Part shown: piece after piece, positions 1-8,737 of the stretch
How positions within the stretch are numbered: the first letter of the stretch is position 1
How the letters are laid out: the number at the start of each line of letters is the position of its first letter
NCBI GenBank assembly: GCA_045647785.1
Contig: JAZRMU010000006.1
Coordinates: 1 to 20,543, forward strand
Direction of reading: 5' to 3'
DNA length: 20,543 bases
From: SIG565 sp045647785
GTDB taxonomy: Bacteria; Bacillota; Clostridia; Oscillospirales; Acutalibacteraceae
The notes under the pieces: generated by a model
Database searches by the model: none
Told to the model about the DNA's origin: nothing
What the model saw: the letters and a program-made list of their open reading frames with translations, nothing else
Position numbers and translations under genes: made by a program

Positions 1-3000
1 TTACCACTGTGCCGAAGTCGATAAGTGTGAGGGATTTAGCATTATAGAATGCCTTTGCACCAATTTCGGTTATTCCCTCGCTTATAACAACTGCGTATAC
101 CGAGGTGGCTTCAGCGCCCTGCTCGAATATTCCTTCGCCGATAGCAGTTACCTTCTCACCGCCTACGGTAGCCGGAATAACAACCTTTCTTGAATACTGC
201 TTGGTTTCATCAATGCGGCTATAGCCTGTGATTACGCCATCCTTAATGGTAAATTTGTAGTTTCCATTATCGGAAATATCGCTGATATTCTCTTTAGAGG
301 GTGCCGGAATTTCAATAAACTCCATCTTATTAGCCAATGCATAATCCTCGGCGGTGGAGCCTTTAACACCGTGTATTTTAACGGTCTTTTCAAAGGCATT
401 TCCTTTAATTACGGCTTGCGGATTATAAATATAAACATCCGCAATGTCTTTAGCGCCTTGGAACGCACCTGCACCAATCTCGGTAACATTTTTGGGGATT
501 TCAACAGTACCCTTAAGACCTGTTGTTGCGAACGCGGTCTTACCGATTATCTTAAGAGATTCCGGCAGCTTAACCGATTTAAGATAGCTTGCACCCTTAA
601 ATGCTCCCTCTTCTATCTCATAGATGCCTGCGCTGATTTCCAAATTAATGAGACGGTTTATTACACTGCGCGCACCGCCCTCGGCACTCTGGAACATATC
701 AGCAGATACCGCATATACAGGCACATTCTTGGCGCCGTCGGTAGCATTTGCGTAGGCGGGAATAATTATCTTACCGCCAATGCCGGTATAATCTGTTACT
801 GCGTAATAAATGCCGTCGATAAGCGATACGGTAAACTGTGCGTTTTTGTCAACTACATTAGCTTTCGCGGTGTAGAAGTCTTCAATAGCCACAAAGGAAT
901 AACCGTATTTAGCCTTGGTTGAATTTACATAAGCTTCGGCAGTAGAGCCCTTAACACCGTAAACCACTGTGTTATTCGGGAATACCTTGTCATTTTCCTC
1001 TGTGATGTTAAATAATACATCCTTATTTGAAACAGTGATTTTCTCGATTCCTGTTGTGCCAAACACAGCAGGCGTGAGCTCGGTAACGGTTACAGGCAGA
1101 TAAATTTCCTTAACCGCGGTGTTTTGCATCCAAGCACGCTGCGGGTCGCCCTGTCCGCCATAACCAAAGCGAGAAAGCTTTGAATTTTCGGGGATTATAA
1201 TCTTTTCAAGAGAGGTACAGCCGCTAAAGATATCCATACCAACCGCTTCAAGATTTGCAGGAAGTGTTATTTCTTTAATACCTGTGCAGCCTCTGAGCAG
1301 GTTATGACCTGTAGATGTTAGTGTTGAAGGCAGGGTTACGGATTTGAGGAATGTCATATCTGCCATCTCATCGCCGTAAACTGATGTGCCCGCACCGTAA
1401 ACGATATTCTCAATCGCACGGGTATCAACGCTGTTTTTAAACATTCCCGAAGGTCTTACCATATTACCATCTGCAGAAACAAGCTTACCGTTTACCATCA
1501 GCTTCATATCTGTGGTGATTTCAATTTTACCTGCATCACGGTTGTCAAGAGTGAAGCCGTTTATGTAGTAACCGTAGGTATCACCCTTCCACTCGGCATA
1601 GAACACAGCACCTGTATCGGTTACATTTACTCGGTTAGCTTCAATTGTTAAAATTTCGGCTCTGATTCTTGCTGCTGCATTGAGCTCGTCGCCGTTTTCC
1701 TCAACAAACTGTCCACCTGCAGCCTCAACTGCAGCCTTAATGGCAGCAGGACCGTATACAACGGTGTTTGCACTGAATGCACCCTCGCCGATTACTATGT
1801 CGGGGTTACCAATGCGAATTTCGGTAAGGCTTTCACAATTTGCGAATGCGCCTGCGCCGATTTTATCGGTTCTAGCGGGAATTACAACCTTTTTAAGCGC
1901 TGTGCCCTTAAATGCATTAGCGCCAATTTCCACAAGACGCTCGGGGAGCTCAATGGTATGGAGTGCGGTTGAATTTGCAAACGCGCCATCGCCTATTGTT
2001 TCTATATACTTGCCAAAGGCAAGCTTTTCAATGTTCGCATTGTATCCGCCGCTGTTAGAGCCGATATTTGCCGCTACACCATAGATATTGGTGTGGGTTC
2101 CATCAGAATTTTCAAGACGGTCGGGCACAATAATTTCGGTGCTATATGGTGTAGCCGAATCAAGCGGCTTAATAGCAGTGAGATTACCGTTTTGCTCGAT
2201 GAACTTATAGTTGCCGTTGGAGAAGAACTCCTCACCCTCGCCCTTGATTGCGAAGATAATATCTGCCGACTTTCCGTTTTTAGAAATAGTCGCAGCGGCA
2301 GTTCCCTTTTCGTTTAAAATAATCTTATTGTCGTTTACCGTGATTGTGCTGTTGTTTACAGCCCATTCAACGCTATCGCCAACATAGTACTTTCCGCCAA
2401 TTTCAGCAACGATATCACTCTTTGCGATTTCCTCACCAACTGTGCCATAAAGATATGGGCTGTTGGAGGTTACAAAATACTTGAACGAGGTGTAGCTCGG
2501 GCATTCGCCGTCAACATTATTAAGAGAAACAGTAACTGTTTTAACATTTATCCAGCTTGTTTTTCTTGTGCCTTCAAAATTAGTAAGTCCGGTAAGAACT
2601 ATACCAATACCGCCCTTTTGCTTGGTGCTTGTGGTGCTGTATACAACACCCTCTTTATCAAGCGGTGATGAGAGGGACATATTGTCGCCTTCGAACACAG
2701 TTTTAAGCGTCATATTAACGCCTTTTGCCTGTAATCCTTCAGAATTGTGGTTAAGTCCTGTAAGATAGCCCCAATACTTATTGCTCTCAACATCGGTATT
2801 GCCGTGAGAGGAACCGGTAGAACCATTGTGCACATAAACCGAGCCGCGCTTTTGATTGTAGCCACCATTACCGGGATTTACTGCAAATCCGCCGAAGGCT
2901 GCTGTATTATCAGTAGGCACATTACCGGTTGCATCATACTGAACACGACCTACAACACCTACTGTAAAGCGGGCATCGTTGCCATCCTCTACAGCCCAGC

Positions 3001-6000
3001 ACATATAGTTATCAAGATTTGTTGTAACTGTATAGTTAGCAAAAGCATTAACAGCCTTATCGTTAAGAATGAAGTAACCATTTGTCTGGTTAAACTTAAA
3101 GTACTGCTTACCTTCTACAAAGGGCAGTGAATCAAGACCGATACGAGCAGGAACTTCAAAAGGCACTATACCTTTTGTTGCCTTTGCTCTGCCTGTTACA
3201 AAGTTATCATACGGCATAACGGTCGGGAATTTGCCAATTGTACCATCCGATTTAGTGAAATACGAGCCCCAACCAGCAGGGAAAGCAACACCATTTGCAG
3301 CAGAGGTTACCTTGTTACCGTTATATGCGATATAATCATTGCTTTCATTGCCCAAATAGTCATTATTATTCCAGCGATATTCTGTATGAATATTATCAGG
3401 GTCTACATAAGAAAGATTTTTATATGCTTCCTCACCAAACTCGATAGAATATATATCCCAAGTGGCATCGCCCTTGTTTTTAACAATAACATAAACTGTT
3501 GTAAGCAGAGCGTTGGTGGTAGCATCCTTAACAGCTACCTCATAGGTACCCTTTTCATACGCAGTAATTCTGCCAAGGGTGTTATCAATATCGATTCCGC
3601 TAGAGCCCGAAACATTTTCAAGCTTCACGGTATCGCCCATATAAACATCACCCGCAGCCGACTGAATGGAGAAGGAATTAGTAGCAATATAACTGCCGGC
3701 ATACATGGGAATAGCGGGCTCATCATCCGTTACGGAATAAATACCGATATCGGTATAAGCGGGGCAATTGCCTTCGCCATTATTAAGCGTTACCTTAAAG
3801 GTTAAAACATTTACCCAGCTTGAATATCTAAGCCAGTTATTGGTGCCCTGACCTGTAAGCACAACCGCTGCGGCGCCTGCACGCTCGGATGCATTTATAG
3901 TAAAGGTTTCACCGGTTGTATCAAGCGGAGAATAAAGTGTAGCTGTGCTACCCTCGTACTTAACCGATAAATTAAGGTTGATACCTTTGCCAAAACTGGT
4001 CCAGTAATTATGGCCCCTGTCATTAGCATAATCCCACATACTATCGCCCGGAACCTCGGTATATGAGGTAGCACCGCTGGGAGTTAAGGTGCTGTTAAAT
4101 ACTACCGATTTTTCGGTATCTGAATCGTGCTTACCCATACGAACGGTAAGACCCGACACGCTATCGGCATTAGCGGAAACCAGCTTTCCGCCCTCCAGCT
4201 GAACACGACCTGCAACGCCGACCGTAATCTGCTCACCGGATTCAGCAACAGAACGCGCGCCATGGGCGTTAAGATTTGTGTTAATTGTGTAGTTTGTAAA
4301 GGCGTTAACCACCTCGTTATCGAGCACAAAATAACTGTTGAACGCAGTAGGATATGCTGCATCGTGGCGGCAACCAAGTAAATAAGCATTTTCAAACGGA
4401 ACAATACCGCTATTCACATTTCTACCCGAAAGATTATTTACATAGGGCATTACTGTGGGGTATTCACCAAAACCAAAATTACCATCCGATACGCCATTTG
4501 CAAAGCCGTTGGCATCATAGGTATAGGCCTTATAGCCTGTGTAATAAGAGCTCCAACCACTCGGGAACGGAACATAATTTGTGGCACTTACCTTTTGGCC
4601 ATTATATGCAATATAGTCATTTTTATCTGTACCACTATTCACATAGTTAGCAGGCGAAATAGCGGTAGCATCAACGCCGTCGGGGTCAACATAAGCGAGA
4701 TTCTTATAGCTTTCATCCCCGAAGGTTGTTTCGTAGAGCACCCATTCCTTTTCGCTCAAAAGCTTAACCACAACATAAACAGTTGCAAATTCAGAGGAAC
4801 CATTGGATACCTTTACCTTGAATGCACCTTTTTTATAAGCAGTAATTGTGCCGGTATTATTATCAATAGCTAAAGCTTTTTCATCGCCTGAAATGTTTTC
4901 GAATTTAAGCTTTGTGCCCTCGACTAAAGTGCCGCCTGCACCTTCAACAAGCAGGTCAGAAACCGAAATCATAGTTCCTACATTCATAGGAATGGCGGGG
5001 CTTTCTTTAGTTACCAGATATGCTCCAAGGTCGGTTGTATATGCGGGATAGTCATCGGGCGCATTGTTAAGAGAAACCTTAAATGTCTGAACATTAAACC
5101 ACGGTGTACCTGTCTGCCACCAGCTAAGTGCGCTGATACCCACACCTACTGCACCTTTGCCTTCGGCAACATCAAAAGTATAGGTTTCCTTTGTTGCATC
5201 CTCCGGCGAATAGAAATATGCCTTGTTGCCCTCATATTTAAGGGAAAGTGCAGCCTTCACACCTGTTAAAGATGTTTTGCCGCCACAACCGCCAATGTTG
5301 CATTGACGAAGCGAAGTACCATAGTCCCAAGTGCTGTTTGAGGCATCTAGACTGCTAGTTGACAGCATAGTTTCAAAGTCATCGTTATATCCATAACCTC
5401 TAACGTATGAGCCTACGGTTGAATAGGTTGGTTCGTTGCTGGAGGCGGCGTCGTGATAAATATAATGAGTATATCCAAAATTCGCGCCGTACATATTCGG
5501 CTTAACGGTAGCAGAACTATAAATATCTCCGTTTGAATTGAGCTCTGTTCTTCCGAAAAGACCTATAATTCCACCATTATCCTGGTACCCATACACATTG
5601 GCATTAATGGTATAATCGCTAAATGCATTTACAATCTCATTGTTAAGCACAAACCAGCCAGACTGACCCCAACGTTCATAATTTTCGGGTTCAATCTGGG
5701 TCGGATCAATAAAAGGAACTACACCGGTTTGAACGGCTAACGCATTACCGCTGGCATCGGTAAAGGGCATAGGATGAGTTAATTCAAAGAATTTTGATGT
5801 GTTATTATTGAATTCGGAAGCATAATATGCTCTCCAGCCCAAAGGATATGCGGGACCGGGGTTTGTAGCCGAAATTGCGGTTCCGTTATATGTAATAACA
5901 TCGGCAGGAGTAGTTGCTCCGGTTGAATCGCTCTTGTTATTTACATAGCCGAGCTTTTTATATTCGGCATCAACAGCTGTAAAATCTATAGCATAAATAT

Positions 6001-6400
6001 CCCAGGTGGTATCCTCGGGATTTTTGATTACAGCATAAATATTAACAGTCTCCCCGCCCGATTTCTTGGTAGCGGTAAGCTTTGCAACGCCCTTTGTGTA
6101 AGCTACAAGGTCGTTACCTGTCAGACGGATAATGGAAGCAGAGGCATCGGCTGCCCAGTCAATTTCAGTACCGTCGGTAGCAACGCTATCTCCCGGGAAA
6201 ATAACATCAATATTATCAAGATTAATTCTTGTGCGCGCTGTCATAGGGATGGCGGGGGACACCATATCCACTGTGTACGGCGCTACGGGCGCACTGCCTG
6301 CGAGCGAGCCAAAGCCTACAGTTATGCAGGAAACAAGAATGGCTGCAGCGCAAATGAGCGACACCGTTTTTTTGCCAAGTTTTTTAAGGATAAAATTCAT
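1..6400 (-). CDS. Giant secreted repeat protein with BspA-type (LRR_5) leucine-rich repeats, C-terminus cut by window edge
   Basis: The frame stays open from the ATG at 6400 to the window edge, giving at least 2,133 residues without a stop. An AGGAGG ribosome site lies about 7 nt upstream of the ATG. Residues 1 to about 38 form a signal peptide (KK-rich start, then a hydrophobic SLICAAAILVSCITVGF core) with no lipobox. Three tandem repeats of about 420 residues start with PAIPM at residues 49, 468 and 895. Each has a Big_2/Ig-like part (IDNNTGTITAYKKG type) and a beta-rich part with YIAYNG, VNAFTNYTI and NVLTFKVTLNN anchors that resembles a laminin-G/concanavalin fold. A fourth Ig-like segment begins near 1315. 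From about 1390 onward come LRR_5 units (IGDGAFANSTALHTIELP, IEEGAFKGASYLKSVKLP) and block-closing VKGSTAEAY motifs. The family is associated with surface adhesion and glycan or host binding. The role here is inferred. Anchoring signals would be in the missing C-terminus. Confidence 0.9.
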   Translation of the reverse strand, partial: MNFILKKLGKKTVSLICAAAILVSCITVGFGSLAGSAPVAPYTVDMVSPAIPMTARTRINLDNIDVIFPGDSVATDGTEIDWAADASASIIRLTGNDLVAYTKGVAKLTATKKSGGETVNIYAVIKNPEDTTWDIYAIDFTAVDAEYKKLGYVNNKSDSTGATTPADVITYNGTAISATNPGPAYPLGWRAYYASEFNNNTSKFFELTHPMPFTDASGNALAVQTGVVPFIDPTQIEPENYERWGQSGWFVLNNEIVNAFSDYTINANVYGYQDNGGIIGLFGRTELNSNGDIYSSATVKPNMYGANFGYTHYIYHDAASSNEPTYSTVGSYVRGYGYNDDFETMLSTSSLDASNSTWDYGTSLRQCNIGGCGGKTSLTGVKAALSLKYEGNKAYFYSPEDATKETYTFDVAEGKGAVGVGISALSWWQTGTPWFNVQTFKVSLNNAPDDYPAYTTDLGAYLVTKESPAIPMNVGTMISVSDLLVEGAGGTLVEGTKLKFENISGDEKALAIDNNTGTITAYKKGAFKVKVSNGSSEFATVYVVVKLLSEKEWVLYETTFGDESYKNLAYVDPDGVDATAISPANYVNSGTDKNDYIAYNGQKVSATNYVPFPSGWSSYYTGYKAYTYDANGFANGVSDGNFGFGEYPTVMPYVNNLSGRNVNSGIVPFENAYLLGCRHDAAYPTAFNSYFVLDNEVVNAFTNYTINTNLNAHGARSVAESGEQITVGVAGRVQLEGGKLVSANADSVSGLTVRMGKHDSDTEKSVVFNSTLTPSGATSYTEVPGDSMWDYANDRGHNYWTSFGKGINLNLSVKYEGSTATLYSPLDTTGETFTINASERAGAAAVVLTGQGTNNWLRYSSWVNVLTFKVTLNNGEGNCPAYTDIGIYSVTDDEPAIPMYAGSYIATNSFSIQSAAGDVYMGDTVKLENVSGSSGIDIDNTLGRITAYEKGTYEVAVKDATTNALLTTVYVIVKNKGDATWDIYSIEFGEEAYKNLSYVDPDNIHTEYRWNNNDYLGNESNDYIAYNGNKVTSAANGVAFPAGWGSYFTKSDGTIGKFPTVMPYDNFVTGRAKATKGIVPFEVPARIGLDSLPFVEGKQYFKFNQTNGYFILNDKAVNAFANYTVTTNLDNYMCWAVEDGNDARFTVGVVGRVQYDATGNVPTDNTAAFGGFAVNPGNGGYNQKRGSVYVHNGSTGSSHGNTDVESNKYWGYLTGLNHNSEGLQAKGVNMTLKTVFEGDNMSLSSPLDKEGVVYSTTSTKQKGGIGIVLTGLTNFEGTRKTSWINVKTVTVSLNNVDGECPSYTSFKYFVTSNSPYLYGTVGEEIAKSDIVAEIGGKYYVGDSVEWAVNNSTITVNDNKIILNEKGTAAATISKNGKSADIIFAIKGEGEEFFSNGNYKFIEQNGNLTAIKPLDSATPYSTEIIVPDRLENSDGTHTNIYGVAANIGSNSGGYNANIEKLAFGKYIETIGDGAFANSTALHTIELPERLVEIGANAFKGTALKKVVIPARTDKIGAGAFANCESLTEIRIGNPDIVIGEGAFSANTVVYGPAAIKAAVEAAGGQFVEENGDELNAAARIRAEILTIEANRVNVTDTGAVFYAEWKGDTYGYYINGFTLDNRDAGKIEITTDMKLMVNGKLVSADGNMVRPSGMFKNSVDTRAIENIVYGAGTSVYGDEMADMTFLKSVTLPSTLTSTGHNLLRGCTGIKEITLPANLEAVGMDIFSGCTSLEKIIIPENSKLSRFGYGGQGDPQRAWMQNTAVKEIYLPVTVTELTPAVFGTTGIEKITVSNKDVLFNITEENDKVFPNNTVVYGVKGSTAEAYVNSTKAKYGYSFVAIEDFYTAKANVVDKNAQFTVSLIDGIYYAVTDYTGIGGKIIIPAYANATDGAKNVPVYAVSADMFQSAEGGARSVINRLINLEISAGIYEIEEGAFKGASYLKSVKLPESLKIIGKTAFATTGLKGTVEIPKNVTEIGAGAFQGAKDIADVYIYNPQAVIKGNAFEKTVKIHGVKGSTAEDYALANKMEFIEIPAPSKENISDISDNGNYKFTIKDGVITGYSRIDETKQYSRKVVIPATVGGEKVTAIGEGIFEQGAEATSVYAVVISEGITEIGAKAFYNAKSLTLIDFGTVV
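2459..3718 (-). repeat. Protein repeat unit 3 of the giant surface protein (420 codons)
   Basis: This unit starts at PAIPM (residue 895) and runs to a degenerate SPYLY (near residue 1315), where a final lone Ig-like segment begins. Anchors are IDNTLGRITAYEKG, AYKNLSYVDPD, DYIAYNGNKVTSAAN, YFILNDKAVNAFANYTV, FTVGVVGRVQ and NVKTVTVSLNNVDGECPSY. It is the closest relative of unit 2. Confidence 0.82.
3719..4999 (-). repeat. Protein repeat unit 2 of the giant surface protein (427 codons)
   Basis: This unit starts at PAIPM (residue 468). The order of motifs matches unit 3 closely: an Ig-like segment with IDNNTGTITAYKKG, then SYKNLAYVDPD, DYIAYNGQKVSATN, SYFVLDNEVVNAFTNYTI, ITVGVAGRVQ and NVLTFKVTLNN. 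The conserved order indicates duplication of a whole two-domain module. Confidence 0.82.
5000..6256 (-). repeat. Protein repeat unit 1 of the giant surface protein (419 codons)
   Basis: This unit starts at PAIPM (residue 49) and ends just before the second PAIPM. Shared anchors are DVITYNG, WFVLNNEIVNAF and FNVQTFKVSLNNAP. It is the most diverged of the three units: its middle part has extra Gly/Cys residues (CNIGGCGGK) that are absent from the others. Confidence 0.8.
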
Positions 6401-6452
6401 AATAGAGCCTCCTAAAAATTAAAAATACTTGAACCGATTATAATTCAATATA

Positions 6453-6481
6453 ATAATATCACAATATTATCTATATTTCAA
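6453..6481 (-). promoter_or_regulatory. Sigma-A-type promoter of the giant surface protein gene
   Basis: On the minus strand TTGAAA (6476-6481) is followed by exactly 17 bp and TATTAT (6453-6458). It lies about 50 bp upstream of the ATG in a very AT-rich leader that ends in an AGGAGG ribosome site. The match to the housekeeping consensus is good, but AT-rich DNA yields such matches easily. Confidence 0.6.
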
Positions 6482-6520
6482 TATATTTTTTTGCAAAAAC
6501 CTTAAATTCGTATAAATTAC

Positions 6521-6530
6521 AAACCGGTTT
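6521..6530. promoter_or_regulatory. Palindrome AAACCGGTTT, possible operator
   Basis: This perfect 10-bp palindrome with a central CG lies about 40 bp upstream of the -35 box of the giant gene and 60 bp beyond the stop of the preceding gene. A/T-flanked palindromes with a central CG are typical of LacI-family operators. No regulator gene is in the window, so this is only suggestive. Confidence 0.25.
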
Positions 6531-6555
6531 TCTGCCGCATCACCCTTGTTGGTGC

Positions 6556-6582
6556 AAAAAAAGCGGAGGCTTGCGCCTCCGC
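6556..6582 (-). terminator. Rho-independent terminator of the lipoprotein solute-binding protein gene
   Basis: On the minus strand a GC-rich 8-bp stem (GCGGAGGC/GCCTCCGC, 6563-6570 with 6575-6582) and a 4-nt loop are followed by a run of seven U. It begins 14 nt after the stop codon at 6597. It separates this gene from the giant surface protein gene. Confidence 0.88.
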
Positions 6583-6596
6583 CCAAAATTAATTAT

Positions 6597-7937
6597 TTAT
6601 TTTTCAACATTAGCCAAAACATCGTTAAGCTGAATTAAGCTATCCTGGCAAAGATATTCCATCGACTGAACGAAGGTTGTAATCTGTGAAGCAGTACCAT
6701 TATTAAAGAGATTCCAAGAGAACGGGTTAGCATCGAACCATAATGCGTGCTGACTCATAGAAAGGAACTTCTTTTCGTTACCGAGGAGTTCTGTCATAAC
6801 CTCCTTGGACTGCTGGTCGTAGTAGTACTCATCAATATTATACTTTGCAAGGTTGCAGAAGTAAGAGAGGAAGTAAGGAACAGCCTTCGGGTTTTTAGCA
6901 CCAATCGGCACAGCAAAAGCGTTAAGCTCATTGATTACCTGATATTTTTCTTCACTGCCCTCAAAATAAGGCATCGGGGCTGCCGCAAAATAACCATACG
7001 TCTTAAGTCTAGAATTCCATGTCGACGATTTTTCAAGACCCGCTGTATTACTTGTTGCAAACAGTGCCTTAGGTCTGGCTGCATCAAAGGTAGTATTGTT
7101 GCCTTGAACGAAAATTCTTTCAGCCTTTCTTTCAAGCGTCCAACGCCAAGCATCTAATACCTCGGCATCGTAAAGATTGAGCTCCCACTGCTTGCCATTG
7201 TACTTCATAAAGTCAATACCCTTTGTTGTCGGCACCATATCATAAGATACAGTAGCAACGCCATGGTAATCGGGACCCTGCTTAATCCATTGAGCCGACA
7301 TTCTTTCAACCTCTTGCCATGTCCACTTGCCCTCTTTATAAAGCTGCCACGGGTCCTCGAAGCCGAACTCCTCCATCATCTGCTTGTTATAGGAGAAAGT
7401 AAGCATTCGAATAAATGGGGTGTACGCAAGGTTGGCTGCGTAAAGCTGACCGTCTATACTATAATACTCTTTAACGGCAGAGCTCCAAGCATTATCGGAA
7501 AAGTCATAGCCTGTAGCCTTTGCGATAGGCTGAGCATATTTAATATAAAAGGCCTTGGGCTGATCCATAGCATAAAGATCAGGAGCCTCACCTGATGCTA
7601 CCAAACCTGCAAGCTTTTCTGCATACGCATCGCCGTAATCAATGTTGATAATCTCAACATTAATACCTGTTGCCTGCTTAAATGCTTCAATAACCTGACC
7701 CTCTTGACCAAATTGGTAAGGGTCGTACCAGTTTAAAAATTTAATTGTTGTGCCCTTAAGTTCTGAAGGCATAGTAGCAATAAATGCATCGGTATCGAAG
7801 GCGTCGTCCGCTGAAATACCGCCGCTGCCACCGGCATTAACATTGCCGCCTGTATTAGCGTTTCCTCCGCAAGCTGCAAGACTAAAGCAGAATGCAAGTG
7901 CTAAAACGAGAGCTAAAAATCTTATAATTCGTTTCAT
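6597..7937 (-). CDS. Carbohydrate ABC transporter substrate-binding lipoprotein (446 aa)
   Basis: This is an extracellular lipid-anchored receptor that would deliver a sugar or oligosaccharide to an ABC importer. I chose the ATG at 7937 rather than a longer in-frame start at 7976 because a strong AGGAGGT site sits 7 nt before it and a classic signal follows: MKRIIRF, a hydrophobic core, then lipobox LAAC with Cys23. A Gly/Asn-rich linker leads into the type 1 solute-binding fold, visible as IKFLNWYDPYQFGQEGQVIEAF and APDLYAMD. The length is normal for the family. It has its own promoter and terminator, so it is expressed separately. The MalF/MalG pair at 8738-10625 lacks an adjacent receptor and is the likely partner. 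A decayed paralogue lies directly upstream. The substrate is unknown; a rhamnose-containing glycan is an inference from rhaM. Confidence 0.9.
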   Translation of the reverse strand: MKRIIRFLALVLALAFCFSLAACGGNANTGGNVNAGGSGGISADDAFDTDAFIATMPSELKGTTIKFLNWYDPYQFGQEGQVIEAFKQATGINVEIINIDYGDAYAEKLAGLVASGEAPDLYAMDQPKAFYIKYAQPIAKATGYDFSDNAWSSAVKEYYSIDGQLYAANLAYTPFIRMLTFSYNKQMMEEFGFEDPWQLYKEGKWTWQEVERMSAQWIKQGPDYHGVATVSYDMVPTTKGIDFMKYNGKQWELNLYDAEVLDAWRWTLERKAERIFVQGNNTTFDAARPKALFATSNTAGLEKSSTWNSRLKTYGYFAAAPMPYFEGSEEKYQVINELNAFAVPIGAKNPKAVPYFLSYFCNLAKYNIDEYYYDQQSKEVMTELLGNEKKFLSMSQHALWFDANPFSWNLFNNGTASQITTFVQSMEYLCQDSLIQLNDVLANVEK

Positions 7938-7966
7938 AAACAAACCTCCTTGTATTAGATATAATA

Positions 7967-7995
7967 ATATTAACATATATTTTCTCTTTTTTCAA
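7967..7995 (-). promoter_or_regulatory. Sigma-A-type promoter of the lipoprotein solute-binding protein gene
   Basis: TTGAAA (7990-7995) is separated by 17 bp from TAATAT (7967-7972) on the minus strand, about 30 bp upstream of the ATG. The predicted transcript would have a short leader carrying only the AGGAGG ribosome site. The promoter lies between the pseudogene fragment and the intact gene. Confidence 0.6.
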
Positions 7996-8063
7996 TACTT
8001 TTTTTGTATTTTATATAAATAGGATATAAATATGAACAAAAAGACTGAATCAATAAAAATAAA

Positions 8064-8336
8064 AGCATTGTCCTTGAAGTCGTAACCTGTAGCCTTTGCG
8101 ATAGGCTGCGCATATTTCATAATTAAGCAGTTGGCGATTTCATAGCATAAATATTCGGTGCATCGCCGGTTGCTATCAACCCCGCAAGCTTTTCTGCATA
8201 GGGTGCACCATCCGCGGCAACTATCATTTCAACATTGATACCCGTCGCCTGCTTAAAGGCATCGATAATCTGACCCTCTTGACCGAATTGATAGGGGTCA
8301 TATCAAAGGCGTCGTTCGCTGAACTGCCGCTACCGC
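8064..8336 (-). pseudogene. Decayed fragment of a solute-binding protein gene, paralogue of the 6597-7937 gene
   Basis: The minus strand encodes YDPYQFGQEGQIIDAFKQAT followed by GINVE, YAEKLAGLIATGDAPNIYAM and KYAQPIAKATGYDF, which closely match residues about 70-150 of the intact gene next to it. The DNA also matches: 31 of 32 bases agree where the stretch encoding PIAKATG is aligned. Three defects are visible. The signal and lipobox region is missing. About 67 bp between DAFD and YDPY are deleted, which shifts the frame. A TAA plus a 1-bp frameshift falls after the APNIYAM segment. Homology stops near 8064, so the last two thirds are also gone. No ribosome site or start remains. It sits right after the operon terminator, so an ancestral receptor gene here probably duplicated and one copy decayed. 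Confidence 0.88.
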
Positions 8337-8378
8337 ATAATCAAGTGCATTTTTCACCTTTACACATTAAAATTGTGC

Positions 8379-8412
8379 AAAAATCCCACAAGGCAAATTC
8401 CTTGTGGGATTT
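8379..8412 (-). terminator. Rho-independent terminator at the end of the sugar-uptake operon
   Basis: A perfect 13-bp inverted repeat (AAATCCCACAAGG, 8381-8393, with its complement at 8400-8412) has a 6-nt loop. On the minus strand it starts 4 nt after the rhaM stop codon and ends in a U-rich tail. The A/T ends are symmetric, so it may also work on the other strand, but no plus-strand gene reads into it. Confidence 0.9.
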
Positions 8413-8416
8413 ATAG

Positions 8417-8734
8417 CTAATCTAATGTGAATACCTTAAGCAGTTTCGGTTGAGCACCGGTTTCAGGGTCCGTTTCCATAATAAGTATATCCTTCATATA
8501 CTCATTCCAACGGTCTACCACTTCACTCTCCCGTTGTATCCTTGCGGCATATTCAATGCCCTGCTCGCACTCATAGTATCCGAAAAGCTCGTTATTATTA
8601 AACCATATCGTATAGTTGCAAATACCGGCTTGCTTTAGCACCTCGACCATTTCAGGCCAAATTTCATCATGCCTTTTCTTATACTCCTCGAGCGAACCAT
8701 CGACAATTCTGCCGCGCCATGCGTATTTTTCCAT
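8417..8734 (-). CDS. rhaM: L-rhamnose mutarotase (105 aa)
   Basis: This cytoplasmic enzyme interconverts the alpha and beta anomers of L-rhamnose. The length is typical of the family. The sequence shows its hallmark EEYKKRHDEIWPEM followed by AGICNYTIWF, then LFGYYE and a WNEYM segment. Tyr18, His22 and Tyr41 fall at the positions known as active-site residues in E. coli RhaM. The ATG lies 3 nt after the stop of the MalG-type permease gene, with only a weak AGGT ribosome site, so translation is probably coupled. It is the last gene before a strong terminator. Its place in the operon is the best clue that the imported sugars contain L-rhamnose. The other rhamnose genes (isomerase, kinase, aldolase) are not in the window. 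A related mutarotase-family specificity cannot be excluded. Confidence 0.9.
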   Translation of the reverse strand: MEKYAWRGRIVDGSLEEYKKRHDEIWPEMVEVLKQAGICNYTIWFNNNELFGYYECEQGIEYAARIQRESEVVDRWNEYMKDILIMETDPETGAQPKLLKVFTLD

Positions 8735-8737
8735 AGC

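Noticed and set aside
371..5051. Several plus-strand open frames of 66-183 codons opposite the giant gene
   Set aside because: They are antisense shadows of the continuous minus-strand frame, with Cys/Ile-rich, low-complexity translations, no ribosome sites and no recognisable domains.
6747..7595. Plus-strand frames of 110-136 codons opposite the lipoprotein receptor gene
   Set aside because: They are antisense to a clear solute-binding protein with a signal peptide, ribosome site, promoter and terminator; none shows a family motif.
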